Source: Cryptomeria japonica (lineage: Eukaryota > Streptophyta > Pinopsida > Cupressales > Cupressaceae). From it: a stretch of 64,000 nucleotides of DNA. Made by a program: the position numbers and the translations under genes. This document shows, one piece after another, positions 53,898 through 64,000 of this stretch (positions within the stretch are counted from its first letter, which is position 1; every line of letters begins with the position of its first letter). The stretch is from contig NC_081410.1 of the NCBI RefSeq assembly GCF_030272615.1, positions 228,878,915 to 228,942,914 on the forward strand. Direction: 5' to 3'. The notes under the pieces were generated by a model. That model saw nothing but the letters and a program-made list of their open reading frames with translations, searched no databases and was not told the origin of the DNA.

Positions 53898-54707
53898 TGT
53901 GTATGGTGAAAATGGATAACAATAACAACAAGATTGAAAGGCTAAATGAATCCAACCACAAAACCCTAGCCTAACAACAACAAAGATCCACCATAACATA
54001 TGAAGATTACCTAAGACAATGCAAATCACATGAAATCACAAAGATTTTACCATCACATGTCCAATAGGGTTTTGATCTCCATTCTTCCTATCTCCATTGA
54101 TCTTGCTTGATATATTTGCTCTCAGATTTTATGTGCACAAGAGCTCAACAAAGAACGGAATGTGGTTGCAAATAGGATCGTAGTGTAGTCAAGTCCTCCA
54201 AATTGTCGATTTGGGTTATTAGAATGCTTGATTAGGATGAATCATTAAGGTGATTGATTAGGGTTTGATAATGAAGGAAGCATCTCCTTATATAGAAGAC
54301 ACTATATGAAAGGGAGGGATAAGATTGAGAGGTGTAAAAAGGATGTCGGCTAGGATTAGAGGGTAGGTAGAAGAAATAATAAAATAATGAAAGGGGTAGG
54401 TAGTGTATGAATTAAGAGATGAATGACATGTGTCATGTGTAGAAAAGGTTAATGAATTAATTAAATAAATAAAGATTTATTTAATTAATAGAAGAAGTGG
54501 GATCAATTAAATAAATAAAATATTTATTTAATTTAGGAAAAGGATAATAAATAAATGTATTTATTTAAATGAGAAATAAGGCTAGAAGAGGATAAATGAA
54601 TTAATTAAATAAATAAATATTTATTTAATTAATAGAAGAATTAGGCTTAGAAAATTAAATAAATAAAATATTTATTTAATTAGACATGACATTTTTAGGT
54701 GTCTACA
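53898..54707 (-). repeat. Ty3 5' LTR (810 bp)
   Basis: Same ends as the 3' LTR; four substitutions and two small indels (1 and 6 bp) separate them. TATA box on the minus strand at 54288-54295. Confidence 0.93.
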
Positions 54708-54712
54708 GCAAG

Positions 54713-55300
54713 TTTGATGACATGAAGATGATGGAAGGTGAGAACATCACCCAGTACGAACAAAGAATAAAAGAAGTAGTTGGAGGAATAAAAAGTGTTG
54801 GTGGAACCATTGTAGAAGACATAGTGGTAAGTAAAATGCTAGAACCTTACTACCTGCTTATGCTATTAGAGTATCTGCTATCCAAGAATTGAGGTCAATC
54901 AGCAAAGATAAAGTTACAGTTGATTTATTGATAGGCAAGCTTACTGCTTTTGAATTGAATAGCTTTGACAATACTGTACCTAAAGTAGAATTTGCTTTCA
55001 AAGCATCAGTATCTAATGCACCGGTAAGAAAAGAAAAGAATGAATATAGGTCAAGTCATCATGTCAGTGGCAATGAAGAAGTGGATGGTGAACATAACCT
55101 GATGGAAATTGAGGCTTTATTGGCAAAGAAACTTCCTAGAGGCACTAGTAATTACAAAGGCAAGCTTCCTCTTAAGTGCTTCTCATGTAACAAAATATGA
55201 CATATTGCTGCTAATTGTCCTAATAGTGATCAGAAGGAAAAGTTCAAAAGGTTTAAGGGAAAAGGTAAGAAACAATGTTATGTTGCAGTTCATGAAGGTG
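54713..55300 (+). pseudogene. Copia gag, 3' segment with zinc knuckle
   Basis: It resumes the gag frame after the Ty3 insertion: MKMMEGENITQYEQRIKEVV, then a frameshift near 54860, ISKDKVTVDLLIGKLTAFEL and a C-x2-C-x4-H-x4-C zinc knuckle (CFSCNKI...HIAANC, 55178-55215). A TGA at 55198 replaces the usual Gly inside the knuckle. Gag would bind RNA. Confidence 0.8.
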
Positions 55301-55386
55301 TTACCGATGAGGAATCAGAGAATGAAGATAATGAGGAAATTGTTTTTGTAGCAGTTAAGGAAGATCTCTCTGACAAGAAAGCTTTA

Positions 55387-55665
55387 GTGTCCCATATTGA
55401 CATTCCTGATGAGTGGGTCATTGATAGTGGTTTCTCACACCACATGACCGGTGACAAAAACAAGTTCATCTCACTTGAAAAATCTAATGGTGGAGTAGTG
55501 AGGTTTGGCAACAATACACCATGCTTTGTAAAAGGTAAAGGTTCAATTTCATTAAATGAAAAAAGTAATGTTGATGATGTGTATTAGGTTGAAGGATTGA
55601 AGCATAACTTGTTGAGTGTTGGTTAGCTAAATGATAAAGGTTATCATCTTGAGTTCAAGAATGGA
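55387..55665 (+). pseudogene. Copia protease
   Basis: EWVIDSGFSHHMTGDKNKF contains the aspartic protease D-S-G (codons 55423-55431), followed by VRFGNNTPCFVKGKGSISL. The region up to 55665 includes LKHNLLSV, with TAG at 55585 and 55624. It is broken and cannot be functional. Confidence 0.82.
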
Positions 55666-56716
55666 GTGTGTGGGATTTTAGGAAGCAAAGGAGAACTAAT
55701 TGCTACCGATAAACAGATAAAAATTAACTTAATTCATCTAAACACTAATGTTAAAAGTTGTTTGGTTGCAAAAGTTGAGGACAGTTGGTTATGGCATAGA
55801 AGATTTTGTCATGTCAATTTTGATAATTTGGTCAAGGTCAACAAGTCAAGTATGGTTATAGGTATGCCACAACTAGTCAAACCAGACAATGTGATTTGTA
55901 AAGAGTGTCAGTTGGGTAAGATGACTACTTCCTCTTTCAAAAGAAAATCATTTTCTTCTATAAATATTTTAGATTTGTTGCACACTGATTTATGTGGTCC
56001 TATGAGGACTAGGAGTTTTCATGGTGATAAATATTTTATGATATTTACTGATGATCATTCAAGAATGATGTGGGTTACATTTTTGAAGGAGAAGTCTGAT
56101 GCTTTTAGCAAGTTTAAGGCATTCAAAGCCTTAGTGGAGAAAGAAACCGGTAAGAACCTAAAGTGCCTGAGATTTGACCGAGGTGGAGAATTCTCATCAG
56201 CTGAATATGTGAAATACTATGATGAGAATGGAATCAAGAGATAAATATTTGCACCAAGGACACCACAACAAATTGGAATTGTAGAAAGGAGGAACCGGAC
56301 CATAGTTGAAGCTGCTAGAACAATGTTGATACAAGGAGATGTACCTAAAATGTTTTGGAGAGAAGTAGTCAGCACTGCAGTATACACAATGAACCGAGTA
56401 TCAGTCAAGAAAGTTAGTGACAAAACTCCCTATGAATTATGGTATGGTCACACTCCCTAATGTTAGTTATTTCAAAGTCTTTGGCAGCAGGTGTTACATA
56501 ACGAGAGATAAGTATACCAAAAAGTTTGATCCTAAGAGTGATGAAGGAACTTTCCTTTGTTATTCAACTAAGAGCAAAGCATTCAAGTGCTTTAACAAAA
56601 GAAGCAAGAAGATTGTGGAAAGTGTTAATGTGAAAGTTGATGAGTATTCTAACAAATCAGATGATACCAGCAAATCTGATGCAGTAGAAGAACAAAAGAT
56701 AGTGATCATTGAATGA
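55666..56716 (+). pseudogene. Copia integrase
   Basis: GAG-pre/zinc region WLWHRRFCHVNF...ICKECQLGK (HHCC). Core DDE: LLHTDLCGP (Asp codon 55986-55988), RFDRGGEFSS (Asp about 56176) and GIVERRNRT (Glu about 56284). Stops include TAA at 56242, and a frameshift near 56440 moves reading to the next frame (NVSYFKVFGSRCY). The ORF ends at 56714 with TGA before a variable linker. Confidence 0.85.
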
Positions 56717-57625
56717 GAAGTTCAAAATGATGTTGAGCAGAACAGTGTGGAGGATATTGCTCAATCGGATGAAGATGAAGAACAAGAACAAGAAGATAAT
56801 TCTATACCGAAACTGGTTATACCTAGATATGTAAAGTTGAATCACTCAGTAGATCAAATAATTGGAGACATGAATGTTGGAGTAAAAACAAGAAGAAATA
56901 TCAAAGAAAGTGCTTGTTTGATTTTCACAGTTGAACCTAAGATAGTGAGGGAATCTCTCAAGGATGATGATTGGATAAAGGATATGAATGAGGAGCTTGA
57001 TCAAATAGAGAAGAACAACACTTGGTCACTTGTCCCTAGACCAGCTGATAAAAATGTGATTGGTACTAAGTAGGTTTTCGGGAACAAATTGAATGAAGAT
57101 GGTGAAGTGGTTAGGAACAAGGCTAGACTAGTTTGCAAAGGATATGCACAAGAAGAAGGTGAGGATTATGGAGAAACCTTTGCACCGGTTCCTAGACTTG
57201 AAGGAGTAAGAATGCTACTTGCATTTGAACCATTCAAGGGATTCAAGGTATACCAAATAGATGTCAAGTCTTCATTTTTGAATGGGATTCTAGAAGAAGA
57301 GGTTTACATTGAACAACCAGATGGGTTTGCATTGACTGAAGACAAGGACATGGTGTGCAAACTTCATAAAGCTTTATATGGGTTAAAGCAAGCTCCAAGA
57401 GTATGGTATGAGAGACTCCATTCACACCTAATAAATATTGGATTTGAAAGAACTAGTGAGGACAACAACATTTAATTGAAGACAGAAGGAGACAAGTTAT
57501 TGATTACAGAAGTGTTTGTAGATGATATCATATTTGGAGGAGATGATGACATGAGTTTAACTTTTGCAGAAGAAATGAAAAAGTAATTTGAAATGTCTTT
57601 GATAGGAGAAATCGAATTTTCATTG
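56717..57625 (+). pseudogene. Copia reverse transcriptase
   Basis: Acidic linker, then WIKDMNEELDQIEKNNTWSL (entry), NKARLVCKGYAQEEGEDYGE, FKVYQIDVKSSFLNGILEEE (motif A), LHKALYGLKQAPRVWYERLH (motif B) and EVFVDDIIFGG (catalytic VDD, 57511-57543). Stops at TAG 57071 (expected Trp), TAA 57473 and TAA 57583. Frame changes at about 57600. Domain order after integrase confirms Copia. Confidence 0.88.
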
Positions 57626-58435
57626 GTTTGCGATTCGAACAGATGAAAGGGGGAATCTTTATCAGCCAGTCCAAATATGTGAAGGAGGTATTGAAAACCT
57701 TTGGAATGGAAGACTCTAAACTGGTTGGAACCCCTATGGTTACTGGTTGCAGATTATCCAAGGAAGATGATTCAGATCCAATGGGTGAAACTGAGTATAG
57801 ATCAATGATTGGTAAACTACACTATGTTGTTCATAGTAGATCGAATATTGCTCATGCAGTTGGTATAGTGGCTAGATTTTTAAAAAATCCTAAAGAGACT
57901 CATATGGTGGGAGTGAAGAGAATTTCCAGGTATCTTAGAGGAACTATTGATTATGGATTATGGTATCCATACAAAGGAAACCTATCTTTAAAGATGTTCA
58001 CATATGTTGATTGGGCAGGTAATATAGATGACCGGAAGAGCACAATCGGTGGTGCATTTTCTAGGAGGAAGATTGGTATCCTGGACTAGTAAGAAACAAA
58101 GTTGCATTTCTCAGTCTACAACAGAAGCAGAGTATGTGGCTGCATCTATGAACTGTACTCAAGCAATATGGATGAGACATGTATTAGAAGGATTCAAGGA
58201 GACTATGACAGAACCGGTGGTCATATATTGTGATAATACAAGTGCAATAAGCATTTCAAAGAATCGTGCATTACATGCTAGGACAAAGCATATTGAATTG
58301 AAACATCATTATTTGAGAGAAAGAGTGCGGGAAAAGAAATTCAAGATGGATCATGTGTCAAGTAAGGAGCACTTGGCTGATATCTTCACTAAGCCATTGG
58401 CTAGAGCAACCTTGAGTACCTCAGAGGCGAGCTAG
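57626..58435 (+). pseudogene. Copia RNase H and pol C-terminus
   Basis: GTPMVTGCRLSKEDDSDPMG, YRSMIGKLHYVVHSRSNIAH, then a frameshift near 58070 into LVSWTSKKQSCISQSTTEAE, IYCDNTSAISISKNRALHAR and KHIELKHHYLRERV. The end matches HLADIFTKPL, the usual Copia C-terminus. It would degrade RNA during cDNA synthesis. Confidence 0.88.
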
Positions 58436-58819
58436 GGGTTATACCCCTACATAAGGTCAATTAAGATTTTGTTGCAACATCAATCCAGTGGACTAATTGA
58501 AGATCTTTCACTGCGGATTGATGAAAAGGGATACTCCTTAGGGAGAGTAGCAGAGATGAAGAAAACAATAGCAGAAGAAGGTGAATTTGACACTTTGCAC
58601 ATTTGGAATTGTTGTGAAAGGGGGAGAAGAAAAGTGATAGAGGGAGAAGAAAAGTAAAGGTGGAGAAGAACAGTGAAGAGCAGAAAGAGAAGAACTAATG
58701 AAGGAAGAAGAACAAGTACAACCATCATAACAGTTAGTGTTCCAATTTTGCATGATGAGATTTTGGGCAGATTTTGGTATTGCTATTTTGGTATTGTCAT
58801 CAATGCCAAAGGGGGAGAT
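58436..58819 (+). other. Copia 3' untranslated region and polypurine tract
   Basis: Starts just after the pol frame (LSTSEAS*). It is A/G-rich at 58600-58720. The PPT aaagggggagat (58808-58819) abuts the 3' LTR start TGTCGGC. Confidence 0.8.
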
Positions 58820-61451
58820 TGTCGGCATAACTGATGAAGATAATGATAGGGAGATTATTGGCATATGGAGATGTTGATGAGATGAAGATGACCAGTAAAG
58901 TTCATGGAGATTGTTGCCTAGATGATGATGATATAGTTGTAAGTTGTTTGATGACTTTATTTGTGTTGGAATTGATGGCAACCATGTTTGCTTAGTCATC
59001 TAAGTCATCTAGACCTACCGGTATAGCCTAACCAGTAGTGGAACCGATTGACAACAAGGTAAACAGGAACATAATGATGATCAAGAGACTAGTACGGACG
59101 ATTGGTGAAGAGTTAGACGTGGCGGTTTTATAGAAGTGTTGAAGACAGGAACACGCTGTTAGTTCTGATACTAAATGTAAAATACACATGCCAATAGCTA
59201 ACAAGATGAGATGGGGGGTGAATCATACAAACTTAAACTTCCATAAAATCAACAGATTCAACCTCGGTAACTTATACTTCAGCAACTTAACCAAAAACTG
59301 CTAAACATGCAAACTTATAAACACATAATCATCATAACACTCATAACACTAGATTGAATGTGGAAACCCGAATAGGGAAAAACCACTGTGGGATTTCAGA
59401 CCCACTAAGAAATATACTCTTCTAGAGTATGCTCGGTTAAAAGCAAATCCAATTAAAGATTACAAACACATTGCTAGATGTGGCCCAGTTAAGGAATTTC
59501 CCTCAAATCTGTTAGGATCTTCACTTTGTTAGAAGTGACCTTGTCAAAGGATTTCAAACACTCACTTAGAATGTTACCTTGCTAGAGGGTTTACAAATAA
59601 GACTATTAAGTCCACTTGGTTAAGAAATTTTTCTGTTACTTACAAAATAACAGTAATAAAAATCTATCTGCAACTTCACATCTAAAATGCTAAAGCAGAT
59701 TCTTATTTGCTCAAAAAAATCTAGTCATAGGACTTATCTTGTCCCTCTGTTGGGCTCTCTACTCTGTTATTCAAACAGGTCTTCAAGCTTTTGTGCTCGG
59801 TAATCACTATGTAGCATCCTTGTGCATACACTTGCCCGCATACATTGTTTATTAACAATTCCTTATTTATAAACAATTGCTAACCACCAAATCTCCTTGA
59901 TCACATTTCCCATGATCAATCTTAGCCATCAGATCTTCAAACTTGACCAGGTTCAATGTATCCTTTCGATCTGAAAATGTTTTACCTTACCTAGGGACTT
60001 GCATTCCCTTCTTGGAACTTGCATAAGGTTATTGCGGTTCAATCTGTGCTGTAGATCTTCTTGCCGATTTTCCTTCGTCATAGATCCTTAACAAACTTCA
60101 TGCACAACATACCAATCATTTATACATCTCCAACTAATCATTGTCCTTCATTAAATAATGCTTTTACCCATCCAATGTGCACTGTCATAACTCGATTGCA
60201 ACTCGGTAAATACTAAACTTTACTCGGTAGACATTTCGCCTTCATTAACCGATATCAATAACCTTAGGGTTTATCGACTAGGTTCTTTGCTTGGTGACAT
60301 AGTATAGTATTAACCTTACAATCAACAACATATGTAGGATATCAAAACAATCTAAACATCATGATCTCATCATTGTCTAACTCGGTAATAGTTGCCCATT
60401 GAATAACTTATTCCTCCTCTTTATTCACCACATTCTTTCTATGTCTTTTACCGACATCTTAATTCTCTTCTAATCAATCTTCTCAAGATATGGTAACATC
60501 ATACTGAATCAGATAATCAATTTCTTGACATCAATGACAAAATAATGTTATAAAGATAGTTATCATCCTTCTTCAGTTATATCAATAACCTTCAACAACC
60601 TTCTTAATATCCTTATTGAATATCAACAATCTTTCTTACTGTAATGCCAACACACGCACCTATGTTCCAAACCGCATCAGTAGATTCAATGTATTGGGTG
60701 AGTTATGATTGAATATTGTGAACTCTGTGAAGAAGAATGAATACCTAACAGATATTTAACTTGTAATGATTTATGGTTTGGCAATGAATCTTATCATGAT
60801 CATAACTTAGTGATGACGTGTCAGAATCCATGTGTAATGATAAGATTGTGTTTGAGCATGTACAAGGATCAGATTTCTTGGGAAACAACAAAGTGCTTAG
60901 GGGAATGAAACAAGGGTTTGATTGCTTATCAAATCGATCTGCAGTGATCATTCAACGACGAAAATCATCTAGAAATTTTTCGTAACGATCTGTAATGTAT
61001 TTTGGCGGATTGTTTTTCCACGCTAAATGTAAATCATTGTATTTTGAATGTAGTTAGGGTTATGTAGCCGACCTAACTGAAAAGTGTATTTAGGGCTAGT
61101 TGGAGAAGAGATTGTGTGTCAGCAGTTTGAGAAGAAGGTATTGCCGAACTAGATTGAAGTGTCTACATGTGTGTAGTAGAGTTGTGTTGAAAAGGATCTA
61201 TACTAGCAAGCAAGGAAGTGGTGTAATCAGATCATTTGCCCTGTTGTTCCCGAACAATTACAACAATTTGAAATCCCTTAACTGGGTAGATCCTAACAAG
61301 TCTTATATTGTAAATCCCTTGACCGAGTGGCTCATTAAATTGAGTTTGAAATCCTCTAACAAGGTTACTCTTAACAAGGTAGAAATCCTAACAGGGCTGA
61401 GGTAAAATCCCTTAACCGGTTGACGCCTAATAGGTTATGCTCTTAACCAGG
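58820..61451 (+). repeat. Copia 3' LTR, split by a solo LTR and truncated at its right end
   Basis: 58820-59156 match 36745-37077 and, after the insertion, 60658-61451 continue the match. The alignment stops at about 61451 (ttaaccagg), about 300 bp before the LTR end is expected. The next bases, TGTTGGAACCC, could be the start of another LTR. Confidence 0.8.
59157..60652 (-). mobile_element. Antisense solo LTR, 1,496 bp, TSD CACGC
   Basis: Plus-strand ends TGTTAG...CCAACA; cacgc flanks it at 59152-59156 and 60653-60657. On the minus strand it starts TGTTGGCATTACAG, close to the Copia LTR start TGTTGGCATAACTG, has the same ctaacaaggt-type words, and carries a TATA box (minus strand tataaataagg, about 59864-59876). 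It is a solo LTR of a related Copia family inserted into the 3' LTR in opposite orientation. Confidence 0.85.
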
Positions 61452-63499
61452 TGTTGGAACCCTAAAATTTGAATTTTTTTAGAGTTATAGATTCATGCCA
61501 AAAAGAGGATTTCTCAATGCAATTGTATGCATTACCTATAACCAGCTCCTGAAAACCTATGAACACGTTAAGAGATCGATTTCTAGGTATGTATATGTAT
61601 TCAAAACTTGAATTTTCAGGTACGCTCTTCTGAACCAAAATTCATTTCATTTGAGTGTAATTATGTCAGGTTATTGATTTCTTTGCATTTAGTGTACATT
61701 TAAGCATTACCATGTCAAATTTTAGAAGCCTTATGATATTATTTACTATATCATTTTTAAGTAAATTTAAATAAGTCCATTATGTATCATTTTGAATTTT
61801 CTTTAAATAATGGCATTTGGATATTAACGGTTCTCTTTCTTGCGGGATCATTACACCGAGACAACCATTTCCTTGAAATGATTATGATTTATTCAACCTA
61901 ATGCAGAATTTTGGAACCATATGTATTCATGTCATATGAGAGTCATTTTATTCACATCTTATTTTAACTTTTCCTGCATAAAATTATTAATTTTGATATA
62001 TTAATTTAGATATTGTTATAACATATTCATTTATTTGTGTTATAAGATTTCAAATGATTTTTTTTATTAACACAAATTTTAATTGGCATTGATGTGTTAT
62101 ATGTAGGGTTACTATAGAAGTAAATAAAAGTTTATTTTCAAGAGGGTAAAATATGAATGCTTTTACAAAATATATATCAAGTTCTATGGAGAGCCTATTT
62201 TGTAAATCTTTTAAATAAAAGATTTAATATATTGCCAAAAGGAATAAAAGTTTTTTCCAAAAGGTAAATCATTTTTATTTTAGAAAACTTTATAAGTAAA
62301 AGTGGAATTTGCACAAAGTGGGGCCTGGTGGGTGAAACCCATCGGGCATCCACGTAACTAAAAAAGTGTTACCCCGATAGAGCAAGCTACCCCGATGGAC
62401 AAAGCGTGAAGGTATTGAATTTTAGTTTTTATTACGCCGAGAAGCGTAACCTATAATGGCATCAATAGGAGGTCATCATGAGTAACGGTGTAAGAAAAAA
62501 GAAACTTTTGGTATTCCTGTCAGTCATGCATGGAAATAACAAGCATTCAAATTATTGTCGAGGTGGAAGGAGCTGGCATTGTATTGTGATAGTTACATTC
62601 AAATTGCAATAGGCATATGAAAAGTCTGCAATCACATCTTAATGGTTGTGAAATCATGTCATCTCCTGTTCATAACTGTTACAATTTAATTGTTGTAAAG
62701 GAGGAAGACCAATCGTTTAATCTTCACCATAGATTAATATTAATATTAATAGATATCTTTCTCACTTCACTTATTTTAAACATGCACAGTTGCAAGGATA
62801 GTTATAACTATGGATCTGCACAAATTCTTTTTTTTTTCAATTTCCATATAACCCACGCAGTCCAGCCATATTTTGTTTATTTATTCTGAAACTGATAGGG
62901 GGTTTTGTTTTGTGTTGTGTAGATGGACAAGACATCGATTGTTAGAGACTTTCGAATCCCTTTGCTTGGATTTCCACAATGCGAATCTTACATCTTTTGA
63001 TGACCAGATTATCAAATCTCCACCTCCTTTGATTTTGATTTTTGCATACAGATGAGTCTTGCATTTGATTGATTTTGTGGTGAAATAGTGCGATGCAACA
63101 ATAGATAGTGAGAAAAAAATTATTAAAGAAGCTCCTGTCAAGTATGGCTAGCATGAGGACAGTGAAATTGATACTTGAATGGAGTGAAACCTGGCAAGGA
63201 CCTGGGTGCTAGAATTTGTAAATGATTCTCATGATTCAATAAATTATTCCATTTTTGCCTCACTTTACACTATAAGTGTTGTAGAATACCAATAATCTAT
63301 AGTCTGTTGTTTTTCTACAAATCTAGAGTTTTCAAATGTACCATTATTATTTTGAAAAGATTTTTATAGCAGAAAGATAGGATTGACATGCACTTGTAGG
63401 GATGTCGTAATTGGCATTTTAGTAGTAGTAGTTTTAGAATAAAATAGTTGTAGGGACATAGAAGATTAAGAGTTTAATTTCAAAATCTTGTTTGCAGGC
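61452..63499. other. LTR-like and intergenic DNA without genes
   Basis: A/T-rich. A GC-richer patch at 62310-62440 (ggtgggtgaaacccatcggg, taccccgatgg) looks like LTR R/U5 text. Short ORFs (62617-63141) have no motif. The possible LTR start TGTTGGAACCC (61452) has no matched end in the window. Confidence 0.35.
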
Positions 63500-63787
63500 T
63501 CGAGTTGCTATGCAATCCATTGAACGCCCGTTTCTATGATTCCACATCTTGCTTGCATGTCCACTGAAGCATTTCCAACTTTAGTATCTAAACAAAATCC
63601 CCATACTATTATGCATGCAATGCATGTCCATGCCCTATTTGAAAGCTTCCATTCTTGAATACGCTACCAAAGAATTTGGCTTTATACTTGCCCATTGCAT
63701 TTGTTTCAATATTTTGAAAGCATTTTCAACAAATCCATTCTTTCTAAATCTTGCAATCATTGCATTCCATGAGATCACATCTCTTGA
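63500..63787 (-). pseudogene. Pentatricopeptide repeat (PPR) gene relic
   Basis: Minus-strand reading gives SRDVISWNAMIARFRKNGFV then ENAFKILKQMQWASIKPNSL, the classic PPR pattern (RDVISWNAMIAGYAQNG...EALKLF..M...KPN). After a stop and frame change comes VGNASVDMQARCGIIETG, matching VGNAL.DMYAKCG of the next repeat. PLS-type PPR proteins edit or process organellar RNA. Stops and a frameshift show this piece is dead. It is bounded by A/T-rich DNA, so it is an isolated relic. Confidence 0.75.
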
Positions 63788-64000
63788 CTATATTTTTAAT
63801 TATTAGACTTCAAAATTATGTATTTGAGAAAGAATATCTCTTTGGGCTGTACATATTGCTACTGGTTGAAGCTTTGCAATTATTGTCTGTTCTCATACTC
63901 TTCACCTTCTTCACTTTTTTGCCTTTTCTAATTCCGGGCATGTTAGATCTATAATTATTTAATAGAATTTATATTTAAAATAATTTAAATATAAAAGATA
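63788..64000. other. Intergenic to window end
   Basis: A/T-rich sequence; nothing recognisable. Confidence 0.4.

Larger units (their letters stand above)
38551..54707 (-). mobile_element. Ty3/Gypsy element of Tat/Ogre type with antisense PMD gene, TSD GCAAG
   Basis: 16,157 bp flanked by gcaag (38546-38550 and 54708-54712). LTRs are 38551-39365 and 53898-54707; PBS 53877-53894; PPT 39366-39380. The minus-strand gag-pol polyprotein spans 51526-44015. The lineage follows from the RT-RNase H-integrase order, a second archaeal-type RNase H after the Ty3 RNase H, long non-coding leader and 3' region, and an extra antisense ORF. LTRs differ at four of about 809 aligned bases plus two indels, so insertion was recent. 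It sits inside the gag of an older Copia element. Confidence 0.93.
36745..61451 (+). mobile_element. Old Copia retrotransposon split by two younger insertions
   Basis: 5' LTR 36745-38155, PBS 38158, gag start 38219, then a 16.2-kb Ty3 element (38551-54707). Gag resumes at 54713, followed by protease, integrase, RT and RNase H up to about 58435, PPT 58808-58819 and 3' LTR from 58820. The 3' LTR is itself split by a solo LTR (59157-60652) and stops at 61451. The domain order (integrase before RT) defines Copia. The LTRs differ at about 34 of 345 compared bases (about 10%). The 5' flank pentamer is atgca (36740-36744), but the 3' partner cannot be found because the right LTR is truncated. Confidence 0.88.

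Noticed and set aside
58538-58999. 153-codon minus-strand ORF, with a relative at 36580-36924
   Set aside because: It spans the Copia PPT and LTR start; the similarity of the two ORFs simply reflects the two LTR copies.

Overview
This window reads as nuclear DNA of a large-genome seed plant, most likely a conifer. That is an inference: it is AT-rich, has almost no intact host genes, and is filled with nested LTR retrotransposons, some with very long LTRs, including ORF types I associate with conifer genomes. No database search was possible. Most structural calls rest on things visible in the sequence: matching 5-bp target-site duplications (TSDs), TG...CA LTR ends, primer-binding sites (PBS), polypurine tracts (PPT) and conserved protein motifs.

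Layout. 1-1318: the end of a minus-strand non-autonomous LTR element, inserted in an LTR fragment (1324-1913). 1914-9450: old intergenic DNA with two SINEs, a decayed Copia RT/RNase H relic (3755-4735), a candidate host exon (5889-5979), a purine-rich tract and an EF-hand ORF of the KIC/PBP1 type (8092-8427). 9450-16045: a plus-strand retroelement with a repeat-rich leader, a long broken three-part ORF of unknown function (11399-14930) and a 3' LTR. 18700-27180: a stack of insertions in an old minus-strand element: a SINE (18971-19259), a 2.06-kb non-autonomous Copia-like element (19489-21546) and a 4.4-kb solo LTR (21741-26116). 27658-29067: a second solo LTR. 30930-32695: the 5' end of a Ty3-like element with a gag relic. 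33542-35120: a chorein/VPS13-like exon, a LINE RT relic and a SINE. 35430-36744: unusual palindromic and tandem repeats.

36745-61451 is one old Copia element (LTRs about 10% diverged in the part compared) whose gag is split by a much younger 16.2-kb Ty3/Gypsy element of Tat/Ogre type (38551-54707; TSD GCAAG; LTRs about 0.5% diverged). Its 3' LTR is split by an antisense solo LTR (59157-60652; TSD CACGC). The far right holds more LTR-like DNA and a PPR gene relic (63500-63787).

The most interesting unit is the Tat-like element. On the minus strand it carries a single-frame gag-protease-G-patch-RT-RNase H-archaeal-type RNase H-integrase polyprotein with ten in-frame stops. On the opposite strand, downstream of integrase, it carries a plant mobile domain (PMD) gene with what looks like a real intron (39777-40692) full of minisatellites. 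An intron can persist in a retrotransposon only if it lies antisense to the genomic RNA, which is the case here. The very similar LTRs combined with ten stops suggest the copy was already defective when it moved.
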